64,000 bases of DNA, from the NCBI RefSeq assembly GCF_014534645.1, contig NZ_JACVQF010000198.1, forward strand, positions 17,762-81,761, given 5' to 3'. Shown one piece after another: positions 8,885-18,500 of this stretch. Numbering within the stretch: position 1 is the first letter of the stretch; each line of letters opens with the position of its first letter. The notes beneath the pieces were generated by a model, which was given only the letters and a program-made list of their open reading frames with translations, had not been told where the DNA came from and searched no databases. A program made the position numbers and the translations under genes. Source of the stretch: Streptomyces griseicoloratus (GTDB lineage: Bacteria; Actinomycetota; Actinomycetes; Streptomycetales; Streptomycetaceae).

Positions 8885-10716
8885 GCCAGTGACTCTCGCA
8901 GAGCGGCCAGCCCGTACCGCTTCTCGATGTCGACGCCTTCGCCGTAGTGGTGTTCCTCCAGCAGCGGCAGGATCTTCGTCCGCCAGGTCCGCTCCAGCCC
9001 GCCTTCCCGGTAGACACCCTTCTTCATCAGGTACGAGGGCCCGATACGGAAGTCGGGGTCATCGATCCGGGAATTGAGGGCCTCGAGAAGGTCGGCAGGC
9101 TCCGGGTCCTTGCCTTCCCGCTTCAGCCAACGGCGCAGCAACCCCCTCGTCGGCTCGCTGCGCGGCGACAGCTCCACGAACGCGAACCGCCGCCGCATGG
9201 CCGCGTCGACGAGAGCGATCGACCGGTCCGCGGTGTTCATCGTGCCCATGACGAACAGGTTGGGCGGCAAGGCGAAGTCGTCACCGGAGTACGTCAGACG
9301 CACCGACTTGTTGCGGTACTCCAGCAGGAAGTACAGCTCACCGAAGACCTTGGCGAGGTTGGCCCGGTTGATCTCGTCGATGATCAGGAAGTGCGGGATG
9401 TGCCGGTTGCCCTCGCGGGATGCCAGATCCGCGAGCTCGCGCAGCGGGCCGGCGGTGAGCCGGAACGCCACCTCGCGGGACTCCGGGTCCTCCTGTGGCC
9501 GGAAGCCTTCGAAGAAGTCCTCGTAGGAGTAGGACGGATGGAACTGCACCAGCTTCACCTGTTCCGGGCCGCCGCCCAGGAACTCGGCGAGCTTGAGAGC
9601 CAGGTAGGTCTTACCGGTGCCGGGAGGGCCGTAGAGCACGAGTTGCCGCTCGTCCCAGAGCAGATCGCGTACTTCTTCCAGCCACGCCACGTCGTGCACG
9701 AGCAGATCGGCGGCCAGCCCTTCCGCCGGCCGGGGCAGCTGCAGCTCACGACGGGCCGTGAGGGCCGGGATCTCCACGCTGGGGTCGCGATCGGTGGCCT
9801 CGGCCTCGTCGATCAGGTCCTGGTCGCTCAGCCCGAGGCCGTCGATGAGGTCCTTGACCACCGTGAGGTCGACCACGTCGTGCTGGGCGGAGAGACGCTG
9901 CTGCAGTTCCTCCGGCAACTCGTCATAGGAATGTCCCTGATCCGCCCAGTCCACCGGACGGCGCAGATTGGACCGTCCGTCCTCGGAGTCGACCTGCTCG
10001 GCGGGGCCCGCGATCTCACCGACGTGGAGCCGTCCACTGGAGATCGTGCACATCGTGTCGCCGGGCCGCATGCGGGAAAGGAACGCGTGCATGTCCTCCA
10101 CCAGTTGCATCTTCTGGTTGTACGTCGCGGTGGAGGCGTAGTCCTCGTCGACGGCCGTACGCAGCCGGTCCTTGCTGACGCCCTGCTCGACGCCTTTGCG
10201 CAGGTGGCGGGCCGAGAGGGAGACCAGTCCCTCGGGCAACCACAGCCGCTGCACCAGGTCGAGACCGGAGACGTTGGAACCCCGCACCAGCCAGGCCCGG
10301 CTGCGTCCCCACCAGACCTGGTCGAGATAGTCGGCGAGCGGATGCCCGTCGGCCGACTTCCACTCCGTCCACCCGTTGGCGCTGCGTCCGACCAGGATCT
10401 CGGCGGCGGCCGACGGGGAGTTGCACTCGACGTCCCGCGTCGTCTCCAGCCATCCGGGCCAGCGCGCGGACTGGACCAGAGCGCCGTCGTCGAGCAGGCG
10501 GCGCCGCAGCCGGTACGACGACGGCATGCGGTGCGGGAACGACGGCACGACCTCCGCCCGGCCGGGCGACCCGGCCAGGACGACGAACTTCTGACTGCCG
10601 TTGGTGCCTCTATCCGCGAGGAGCCGTCCCCGGGCCTCGGGCCCGCCGTTGGGCAGCCGCAGCCGGAACTCCGGGTACTGCGCCGTCCCGGAAGGGGGTT
10701 CGTACTCCTCGCTCAC
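8881..10716 (-). CDS. mcrB: McrB-type AAA+ GTPase with N-terminal DUF4357-like domain
   Basis: The protein is about 611 residues from GTG 10716, which has GAGGAG 5 nt upstream; an ATG at 10752 is also in frame. Residues about 85-130 resemble DUF4357 (SPSAAAEILVGRSANGWTEW), which probably forms part of the target-recognition half. The C-terminal half is the McrB AAA+ motor: Walker A GPPGTGKT near residue 360, Walker B DEINRANLAKVFGE near 442, and sensor-1 GTMNTADRS near 490. It should translocate or remodel DNA and recruit McrC. The N-terminus is not the classic DUF3578 5mC reader, so the modification it recognises cannot be stated. It forms an operon with mcrC and probably the helicase. Confidence 0.9.
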   Translation of the reverse strand: MSEEYEPPSGTAQYPEFRLRLPNGGPEARGRLLADRGTNGSQKFVVLAGSPGRAEVVPSFPHRMPSSYRLRRRLLDDGALVQSARWPGWLETTRDVECNSPSAAAEILVGRSANGWTEWKSADGHPLADYLDQVWWGRSRAWLVRGSNVSGLDLVQRLWLPEGLVSLSARHLRKGVEQGVSKDRLRTAVDEDYASTATYNQKMQLVEDMHAFLSRMRPGDTMCTISSGRLHVGEIAGPAEQVDSEDGRSNLRRPVDWADQGHSYDELPEELQQRLSAQHDVVDLTVVKDLIDGLGLSDQDLIDEAEATDRDPSVEIPALTARRELQLPRPAEGLAADLLVHDVAWLEEVRDLLWDERQLVLYGPPGTGKTYLALKLAEFLGGGPEQVKLVQFHPSYSYEDFFEGFRPQEDPESREVAFRLTAGPLRELADLASREGNRHIPHFLIIDEINRANLAKVFGELYFLLEYRNKSVRLTYSGDDFALPPNLFVMGTMNTADRSIALVDAAMRRRFAFVELSPRSEPTRGLLRRWLKREGKDPEPADLLEALNSRIDDPDFRIGPSYLMKKGVYREGGLERTWRTKILPLLEEHHYGEGVDIEKRYGLAALRESLA

Positions 10717-11090
10717 CCGTACTCCTCGTCCGTAGAGACCCTGGACCGTCATCCAGGACCCTATTTCGTCCGCCGACCCGCCCGCTCGCGTCCGCGGAAA
10801 GCGGAACCGTCGATCCGGGCCCGGATCTTTGGCGGGGCGGGGGCAGTTCGAGCGTGGTACGCGCCCCGCGCCAGAAACTTCCGTACGGCAAAGAACCGCC
10901 GGAGTGCGCCTGATGGACGGGTGGGACGAGGACGGGTGTACGGGGTCCGTACGGCTGCATCAAGCGGGCGGCCGTCGGCGGGTGACACCTTGTGCTCATG
11001 GAACCACGGTGGCGGGTGCGCGGGGCGTGTTCCAGAGGAGATCCCCGGATGCCGCGTCACCGTACGGAGTCATCTTTCAACGCCTTGCGG
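10717..11090. other. 374-bp intergenic region with two perfect inverted repeats
   Basis: I see no convincing gene here. Two perfect palindromes stand out: GATCCGGGCCCGGATC at 10812-10827, and GTACGG-GGT-CCGTAC at 10938-10952. Both lie between the small-protein pair and mcrB, so they may mark an operator or a transcript end. Confidence 0.5.
10812..10827. terminator. Perfect 16-bp palindrome, terminator or operator candidate
   Basis: GATCCGGGCCCGGATC is a perfect inverted repeat followed on the plus strand by TTT. It lies about 95 bp upstream of the mcrB start and about 260 bp past the end of the upstream minus-strand gene. It could end that gene's transcript or bind a regulator. With no proper loop, the hairpin would be short. 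Confidence 0.3.
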
Positions 11091-11522
11091 TCAGAGATCC
11101 CAAACTTGGTCCGGGTCGTCCAGCGCTGCCCGGACCTGGGAGAGGTCTCCCATGTCCGCGAGCGGCGAGCTCCTGGCGATGTCGACGATGCCACGCACGA
11201 CACTGTGCAGTACTTCGCCGTTGCCCTCGTCGAGAGCTCTGTCCAGCCTGGCGAACATCTCCTCGAAGAGGTTGCGCCGTTCCGCGAACGCCTGTGTGAA
11301 GTAGTCCTTGAGGACGGCTTCGGCGGCCCGGATCCGAGCGACCTCTGTGGCCTCGTAGGCCTCCAGCCGGGCCCTCTTGGTGCTCTCGACCTCATGGATG
11401 TGGACACACTCACGGGCGGCTTCGACAATCTGGTTCAGCGCAGCGAAGCCGTCCACCGCATGGACGGAGCCCTTGGCCGCCTTGAACACCTTGCCGACGT
11501 GCACCTTGGTCTGGTCGGGCAC
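11091..11522 (-). CDS. Small alpha-helical protein, partner of the glycine-rich membrane protein
   Basis: This 143-residue protein looks all-helical (long runs such as RARLEAYEATEVARIRAAEA) and probably forms a coiled coil or helical bundle. I recognise no named domain. The GTG at 11522 is preceded by AAGGAG at 7 nt; this ribosome site lies inside the last codons of the upstream gene, whose stop ends at 11524, so the two are translationally linked. The pairing with a membrane-inserting protein in a defence island suggests a regulator or partner of that protein. This is inference only. Confidence 0.7.
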   Translation of the reverse strand: MPDQTKVHVGKVFKAAKGSVHAVDGFAALNQIVEAARECVHIHEVESTKRARLEAYEATEVARIRAAEAVLKDYFTQAFAERRNLFEEMFARLDRALDEGNGEVLHSVVRGIVDIARSSPLADMGDLSQVRAALDDPDQVWDL

Positions 11523-11523
11523 C

Positions 11524-12501
11524 TTAATTCTCCTTGGTCAAGGGTCTGTACCTGATGGTGAGATTTGCGCTGCGCTCGTCCAACTCGCCTTCCGCATCGA
11601 CTATCGGAGTTGTCGCCACGTCACGGACCGCCATGACCAGGGTCATGGCCCGCTGGAAGCGTTCGGCGTGACGCCGTGAATCGAACGGTTCGGAGTCCAG
11701 AAGGTCCAGCGCTCCAAGCCCTCGGGAGGTGAGGTCGGAGAGGAGCTCGCGCAGCTCGGTCACGCGGGCATCGACGCCCTTCAGGCGGGTGTCTGTCTCA
11801 TCGAGTTCAGCGATCGCCACGGCGACCTCCGCCTCGCGTTCCCTTGCCCGGGCGATCGCCTTCTGGCCTTGGCCCTTGAAGACCAGGCCACCGACGAGCA
11901 ACGCCGGGCCGAAGGTAACGAAATTGAGCGCTGCCGCTCCGAGCGCCATCCCGCCGCCCCCCGACGCAAGCGCCCCACCACCCAGGAAGGCCAGGGTCGC
12001 GCTCTCGGCTGCGGCACCCGTCAGGCCGGAGATCGCAGCTCCGGTGCTCGCGACTCCGAAGCTGCTCGCTGCCGCCGCGACTTCAGCACCTGCGCCTGCG
12101 CCCGCCGCCGCGGATCCGAGGACCCCGCCGATCCAGACCACCGCGTCGACGTCGAGGCCGCGCAGCCCAGGGATCTCGGTCATGGTGACGTCGATGCCAT
12201 CCGCCAGCAGCCGCTCGCTCTCGCGTACCTGTCGCTCGTGGTGACGCAGGAAGTCGACCATGCGTACGACGACATCAACGAAAGCCTGCTCCTGCTGCTC
12301 GCCCAGTGCCTTGAGGGCGGTGTTCGTCGCCGCCAGCGCGTCCTCGGTTCGGGCTCGGCGTCGCTCGTAGTCCTGGCCTGCCTTTTCCCAGCGGGCCTTC
12401 GAACGCTTGAGGTCGTGGATACCTTTGCCGCCGAGGGCGACTCCGCTGCCACCGGTCGCCACACCGACACCGATGAGTATGACCGGTATGAAGAATGGCA
12501 C
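11524..12501 (-). CDS. Glycine-zipper-rich membrane protein with coiled-coil arms
   Basis: The protein is about 325 residues from GTG 12501, just behind an AAGGGGGG ribosome site; a longer frame begins at 12582. It opens with a hydrophobic, glycine-rich helix (FFIPVILIGVGVATGGSG), then a charged coiled-coil region to about residue 120. A long Gly/Ala-rich stretch (about residues 130-215) with closely spaced GxxxG-type patterns follows, then a second charged helical segment. This resembles membrane-inserting or pore-like proteins, but I know no exact family. The downstream small helical gene overlaps its ribosome-binding region. Position next to mcrBC suggests, but does not show, a defence role such as a membrane effector. 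Confidence 0.7.
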   Translation of the reverse strand: MPFFIPVILIGVGVATGGSGVALGGKGIHDLKRSKARWEKAGQDYERRRARTEDALAATNTALKALGEQQEQAFVDVVVRMVDFLRHHERQVRESERLLADGIDVTMTEIPGLRGLDVDAVVWIGGVLGSAAAGAGAGAEVAAAASSFGVASTGAAISGLTGAAAESATLAFLGGGALASGGGGMALGAAALNFVTFGPALLVGGLVFKGQGQKAIARAREREAEVAVAIAELDETDTRLKGVDARVTELRELLSDLTSRGLGALDLLDSEPFDSRRHAERFQRAMTLVMAVRDVATTPIVDAEGELDERSANLTIRYRPLTKEN

Positions 12502-12788
12502 ATTCCCCCCTTGATCCCATGCCCTCTGCGTGAACCGACGGGTCCATCCGTCCGTTCCCCGTGCTGGGTGCGAAGGGGCCATGCATGCCGTTGATGCGCC
12601 TTGTTGGCGCTTTGAGCATGATGATGAGCTGTTACTGCTGTCAACACGTTGCCGGATGCCGAGTATTCGAACTTCCGGAGGTGCTGGACTCGTCGGGCCA
12701 GCCCGGGATGTACACGCACCCTCACTTACTTCGCGATCAGCTTCTTGCCATAGCAGCCCAGCAGGGACAGCGGGTGGGGCGGAACAGG

Positions 12789-13888
12789 TCAGGAGGAGCG
12801 CCAGCGGTTGCGGCCGTCGGAACCGGGGCCGCAGACCATCGGGGTTCCTGCCTTGCTCACGTCGGTGGCACCGGGCTGGGAGCAGAAGGAACCGGGGTGC
12901 ACGGTGCCGGCGTTACTGCCGTCGTCGGACGACGACGAGCAGTCGCCGTCGGTCGAAGCCCCGTCCCCGTTGGTGCGGTTGTCGTCGCTGTTGCCACTGG
13001 CGTGGTAGTCGGGGTCGTTGGCGGGGATCTTGTAGGTCGTGTTCTTCTTCGACGGGCACTCCTGGACGAGATCGACGTCGGTCCACCGGCCCAGGTCGAG
13101 GTAGACCGTGGTGGTGGGAGTGACCTCGCTGTCCACTCCGGGCGTTGGAAGCACACCCGCCACTCGTCGCCTTCCTCGGCGGCCTTCGCCGCCGGGGGCG
13201 CGTCGATGTCGAGGTAGACGTCGTCGAGGGTGACGCTGTCGAGGTTGATGCCGACCCGATCCAGCTTCTTGACCGCCGTGTTGTAGGCGTCGCCCACGAG
13301 ATCCGGCATCGTCGGCGACGGGAGCGGGCCGCCGTCCTTCGTGGGGCAGGGTTCGCCGGCTCGCACGGCGGCGAAGGCGACGGACTTCGCGATGGTGTCG
13401 GCCTTTTGGAAGCACACCGTCCACGCCGACCGGACGATGATCGGTCGGCCCTCCGCGGACGCGTCGTGACGGCCGGGCGTGAACCCGGCCGCACGCGCGC
13501 CCTTCTCCGCCTTGTCCAGTGGCTTGCCCGTGTAGTCGGTGAGTTCGGGGATCTTGGTGGGAGCGGGGGCGGCGTGGTTCCGGCGCCCGCGTCGTCCGCA
13601 TTCTTTGCCCTGGCTTCGGACTTGTCCGCCCGGCTGTCGTCGAGTTGCCCGCTCATGCCAGCGCTGATCAGCAGCAGGAAGAAGGCGCCGAACGTGGTGC
13701 CGAGCCTGGCGTACCAGCGCCATGAGGGCAGGACCCACACGGCCACTATGGCGGCGATCATCACGAGGAAAGCCGAGCCCGAGGCTCACTGCGCTGAGTA
13801 GGGCCACGAGGGCCAGGAGGCCGAGCAGGGCGGGGGTGGTCCTCTACCAGGGCTGGGACGGGGGCGGGTTGGTGTTGTGCGGGTTCAC
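12789..13888 (-). pseudogene. PASTA-type membrane-anchored protein gene, broken by one stop and three indels
   Basis: A continuous protein can be reconstructed by joining three frames. GTG 13888 starts VNPHNTNPPPSQPW, then TAG at 13846-13844 interrupts, then two hydrophobic helices follow (ALLGLLALVALL and LLLI). A PASTA-like segment (KIPELTDYTGKPLDKAEKGA) and a second PASTA repeat (MPDLVGDAYNTAVKKL) come next, and a Ser/Asp-rich tail ends with GTPMVCGPGSDGRNRWRSS. The frame changes at 13769-13771 (one extra base in a T run, minus strand), 13565-13569 (one C missing) and 13145-13146 (one A missing). All three are at homopolymers. Codon bias stays normal throughout, so either decay is recent or the assembly has errors. 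PASTA proteins usually sense peptidoglycan, often with kinases. The function here is unknown. Confidence 0.75.
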
Positions 13889-14062
13889 TGGTGCTCTTGA
13901 TTCTCCGGTGCAGATCGGGTTGGGCCCGGACTCGTGTCACGGGCAAGACGTTCAACAGCCCCGGCCTCGCCGCCGTTACGCGAGCATCGGGCGCGTGCAG
14001 TGTGCAAGCGCACGTGCGCATCCCCGAAAGAACCCGCCCACCGTCCCTGGCCCTCCGCACGA

Positions 14063-15535
14063 TCAGCTTGGCGCGCCGTTCGACTTGCCCTTGCCCGTGC
14101 GGAGGAGCACGCCTCCCAGGAGGAAGAACCCCGACGCGACGGACACGGCCCAAGGAGCCCCACTCGTGGAGAACTCCGGATCGATGAACATGCCGGAGGC
14201 GGCCAGCGCGAGCAGCGTCCCGGTGGCCAGCGGACCGGTGCCGGAAGGCATCGGACTCGCTGTCCGCCAGCGCCTGCGCGGGATCCACAGGCGAACCAGA
14301 TCGACAACTATGGTCAGGGCCACGAGTCTGGTACCGATGCTGAACCACAGGGGTGCTGTGGCGTCCGGTTCGCCCGCGCCCGCCATCGCTGTCATGGCGA
14401 AGAAGACGATGGGCACCAGCCAGCCGAGACTCGCCCGGACTCCGGGAGCCGGCTGCGGCTGAGGTCCTCCTGTGGCCTTGATGAGGCTGACCCTCGGATG
14501 CGACGTTCCGGTGATGGGCGATTCGGAATCCGAGGAGGTGCGGGGCGACGGCATGGCGGGCAGGAGCGGTACGTCCGGAAGCGGACGCAGCGCCCGGGCC
14601 TGGGCGCGGGTGATCCTGCGGCCCGCGTCGCCGTACCGGTCGATGTGCGCGGACAGCCGTGCCTGCAGATCGCGCAACTGCTCGGCCATGGAGTCGAACT
14701 CGGCGCGCCGCTCGCGGGCGCGCTCCGCTGCCTCGCGGTGGCCGGCGGCGAGCCGGTCGAGGACCTCGGCGTGCGACCGTACGGCTTCGGCGCGTGCGGC
14801 CTCGGCGGTACGGGGTACCTCCGCCAGCTCCTGGCCCAGCCGCGTGCGTTCGGCCTCGATGATCTCGGCGATGCGGTGCCTCTCGTCCGGCGGCAGCTCG
14901 CGTGGCGCACGGGCCTCGGCGCGGGCGACAGCCGACCGGCGCCAGTCCATGAGGGGCCGGCCGCGGTGTTCGCCGATGCCGTTGATGTGGACCTTGCCGC
15001 CCTTGGCGCGGTGGATGTAGAGGACGTCGCCGCCCCTGCCGTTCGGTGCCCTGCCCCAGCTGACGCGTGTGAAGTCGGCGGCCGTCCGGATGCCCTGGGC
15101 CGCGAGGTCGCGGACGAGCCCCCTGCCGATGCCGTTGACCTCGCTCGAGGTCAGGTACGTGCTGCCGAGCGTGCGCTCGATGGACTCGCGGCGCAGGACG
15201 GCGAGGGCCTGCCGCTCCTGACTGTCGCGCTTGCCGTCCAGTCCGTTCAGCCGGCGGGTGAGCGAGGCTTCCTGGCGTGCCTGCCTCTCGTGGATGCGCT
15301 GGAGGGCCTTGCCGTGCGCCGCTTCCGCGCGGCCGCGGTCCCGCGCCTCGCGGTTCAGGCGTCGCCGGTCGGCGAGCTCGAAGGAGCGTCGCCCGCCGAG
15401 CAGACGGCGGAGCGCGCGGATGGACTCGATGAGCCGGCGGCGCTCCGCGCGGACGTCGGAGGGGGAGAGGGAGGGGACGGTCGCCGCGCGGGCGGGTGCG
15501 GACCCGTCCCGGCGCGTGGTCGTGCTGTCGGTCAA
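14063..15535 (-). CDS. Helix-hairpin-helix, coiled-coil membrane protein (YegI-tail-like)
   Basis: This 490-residue protein starts at TTG 15535, 10 bp after the stop of the methylase gene, so it is the last gene of the minus-strand defence operon. Residues 25-115 are strongly charged coiled coil. Residues about 120-160 (SSEVNGIGRGLVRDLAAQGI) form a helix-hairpin-helix like the one in the tails of YegI-type (COG4248) kinases. A second coiled-coil stretch covers about 205-310. The last 130 residues hold about four hydrophobic segments (near 365-385, 397-420, 433-452 and 463-482). It could tether DNA or a DNA-bound complex to the membrane. No catalytic motif is visible. Its inclusion in the system rests on operon position only. 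Confidence 0.75.
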   Translation of the reverse strand: MTDSTTTRRDGSAPARAATVPSLSPSDVRAERRRLIESIRALRRLLGGRRSFELADRRRLNREARDRGRAEAAHGKALQRIHERQARQEASLTRRLNGLDGKRDSQERQALAVLRRESIERTLGSTYLTSSEVNGIGRGLVRDLAAQGIRTAADFTRVSWGRAPNGRGGDVLYIHRAKGGKVHINGIGEHRGRPLMDWRRSAVARAEARAPRELPPDERHRIAEIIEAERTRLGQELAEVPRTAEAARAEAVRSHAEVLDRLAAGHREAAERARERRAEFDSMAEQLRDLQARLSAHIDRYGDAGRRITRAQARALRPLPDVPLLPAMPSPRTSSDSESPITGTSHPRVSLIKATGGPQPQPAPGVRASLGWLVPIVFFAMTAMAGAGEPDATAPLWFSIGTRLVALTIVVDLVRLWIPRRRWRTASPMPSGTGPLATGTLLALAASGMFIDPEFSTSGAPWAVSVASGFFLLGGVLLRTGKGKSNGAPS

Positions 15536-15545
15536 GGGAGTTCTC

Positions 15546-18500
15546 TCAGCGGGCGGGGTGACGGGGGCCGTGGCCCGGGGGCGGGGTGAGGGTGCTGGTG
15601 TGGTTCTCGCCGTCCACCAGGGGGTCGGTGAGGCTCACGCCGGCTGCGGACATGCGGTCGTACTCGGCGAGGATCAGCTCCTTGGTGCGGTAGCCGCCGT
15701 ACGCCGCCTCGTCCTTGCGCCTGACGATGGGGAAGGTGTCGAGGATGTAGTCCACGTCGTCGCGGGAGATTCCGTAGAGGTGGAACAGGAGCGCGTCGAG
15801 TTCGGCCCGTATCACCTGGCGGCGGGCCTCGTCCCAGAGGAAGGGGGCGCCCGTGTCGCCGAGGTCCGCCGCGAACGGCCGCATGTCCCAGGACGTGTAG
15901 CTCAGCTCCAGCGCCCGGGGGGCGATGAACGCGTCGTGCGGGGCGACCATGCGGGGTGTCAGGGTGGGGAGCTGTTCGAAGATGAAGAAGTTCAGGTTCA
16001 CCCCGCCGGACTTCTGCCGGGCCACGAAGTCGAAGACGAACGAGGCCGCGACCGTGTGCAGGGGCGTTCCGGCCGGCGTCCTGCGGGAGTAGGTGATCAC
16101 GGGCATGCTGTTGCCGACGGCGGCCACGGGCAGCGCGGAGGTGATCACGGACCGCTCGTCCGTGCTCCGGCACACGTTGCGGAACCCGGTGAGCCACGGT
16201 GTGCCGGGCGACAGGGCCGCCTGCACGTCACGCTCGGCCACCCAGTAGCGGGGCAGCGCGACGGTCTCCGCGCCCCGCTTCTCCTCCGGTGAGCGGTCCC
16301 TGGTGCTGCCGTCGGGCGTGTAGGTCGCCCAGCGGTGGTCGTAGTGGTGGAGCATCTTCGCCTCGTACAGCGGCAGCATCCGCGCCCCGTCCCGCGAGAA
16401 GACGTTGCCGGCCAGGTGCCAGCCGTCCGCTTCCAGCTCCTCACGGGTGCAGAAGAGATGCGAGTCGTTGGACATGTCGAACATGCGCATGAACGACACG
16501 CCCCACGGGTTGCCGTCGGGGTCGCCCTCCTTGATGAGGACCGGGACGCGGCGGTAGACGCCGAGGGTGATCTCGGCGTCGCGGCGGGAGCGGAAGACGG
16601 GACAGGTGCCTGTGTTGGGATTGAGGAGGGTGATCTCCTCCGGGGTGAGGGTGAACACCTTACCCACGTCGTCCAGTTCCGACGGGTCGTGGACGAAGAA
16701 GGCGAACCGCGCGGCCGGTTCACGCAGGGCACGGCCGGTGAGGGACAGGACGCTGAACTTGAACGAGCGGTGCACCCCGGGAAAGAGCGGTGCCGCGTTC
16801 TCGAAGTCGTACAGCGCCGCGATCGACGCGCCGCGCACCAGGTCCTTGAAGAAGTACTGCGTCGTCGCGTCCGTCGCGATGCCCGTCGGGACGATGACGC
16901 CCATGCGGCCGTGCGGGCCCGTCATCGTACGGTCGGTCTCCGCGAAGACGGCGTAGGTGTTGATGTCGCCGCGGCCGGTGAGCGGGTAGCGCATCGACGC
17001 GCGCAGGAACTGGCTCTCGCCCTCCGCCTGGCGCTTGGCCGCCGAGAACTCGGAGAAGAGGCCGGGGTTCGTCTCCGGCAGGGCCGCGATGAGCCGTTTG
17101 CGGGCCGCTGCGGTCGGGGCGTCGGCGATCTCCGTGTCACGCTGGGCGAAGAACTCCTGCTCCTGCAGCTTGATGCGTTCCCACGGCGGATTTCCCAGTA
17201 CGCAGGAGAAGCCGCCGGCCCACCCCACGGACGGATCGACGTCGCCGTCCTCGGTCTCCGGGACGGTGAAGACCTCGGGGAACTCCAGATGCCAGTGGAA
17301 GAACCGGTACTGCCGCGCGAGCCGGATGATCTCCTCGTTCGTGCTCACCGGAATGCCGGCGCCCGCGCTCTGCAGGTCCCGGAAGACGCCCTCGGTGACC
17401 GGGGTCGGCGCACCCTGGACCTTGGGCCAGACGAACGCGGCGCACCAGGCGTCGCCGATGTGCAGCGCCCGGAGGTAGTCCGCGGACTGCTCCAGCGCAC
17501 GGAAGCGGCTCGACTGGAGCCGGACGTCGCGCAGGCTGTCGGCCCGGCTGGCGGTGATGTCCCGCAGGCTCGCCGCGAAGGCCACGTTGGAGACCCAGAT
17601 GCGTTCCTCGGTGTGGAAGCTCAGCTGACCACCCCGCTCGGCGGCGTTCCGCTTCCTGATGGCCGCCGCGACCTTCTTGTCGTCCCCTTCGATCGGCTTG
17701 AACGCGTCGTCGGGGACGCCCTTGGCCAGCAGCGCCGGCGTCGCCCCGATCAGCGCGTTGCCGTGCTTGATGTGGGCGTCCAGGAAGCCCAGCGGGCGGC
17801 CCGGCTCCAGGGCCTCCAGCCACAGCGACACCTTGGCCAGTTCGACCGCCATCGGGTTGAGGTCCACGCCGTAGACGCAGCGCGCGACCACCTCGTGCAA
17901 CGCGTGGCGCACCGCGTCGACGGTCGGCTCGGGGTTCTGTTCCCGGACGGCGGCGACCCGCTTGGCGATCCGCCGTGCCGCGGCCACCAGGAAGTGCCCC
18001 GAGCCGCAGGCCGGGTCGCAGACCGTCAGGTTCAGCAGCTCGGCGACGACGTCCGGGCCCGGGTCCGGGCGGCCCGAGCGCGCCGCCCGGATCTCGCCCC
18101 GCTTCACCGCGTCGTCGATCACCGGGTCCAGCGCCGAGTCCAGCAGGCACTCGATCAGCGACGACGGGGTGTAGTAGGAGCCCGTCGTCTTCCTCGCGTT
18201 GCCGGCCAGCTCGACCAGCTCGAAGGTGCGCTCGGTCGCGTTGTGCTTCGGGACCAGCTCCAGCAGGGACTCGTAGACCGAGCCCAGCTCCTCCGCGTCC
18301 AGGTGGCGGTAGTCGACCACCCGGTTGCGCCTGCTGTCCGCGTCCCGCACGACCGACAGCGCCCGCACCGCCTCCAGCAGGGACTCGTTCGACAGGGACA
18401 GGCCGTGCAGGACCTTGTCCGCCTCCGTGTCGTCGAAGATGCCGCCGAGGCCGGGCAGGCCCAGCTCCGGCAGGCCGTCGTCGTCGCCCAGGCCCGACAG

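Noticed and set aside
12502-12788. A gene in the 287-bp gap before the glycine-rich protein
   Set aside because: No frame has coding character. A TTGACA at 12644-12639 (minus) has no good -10, and a small hairpin at 12596-12610 is too weak to call.
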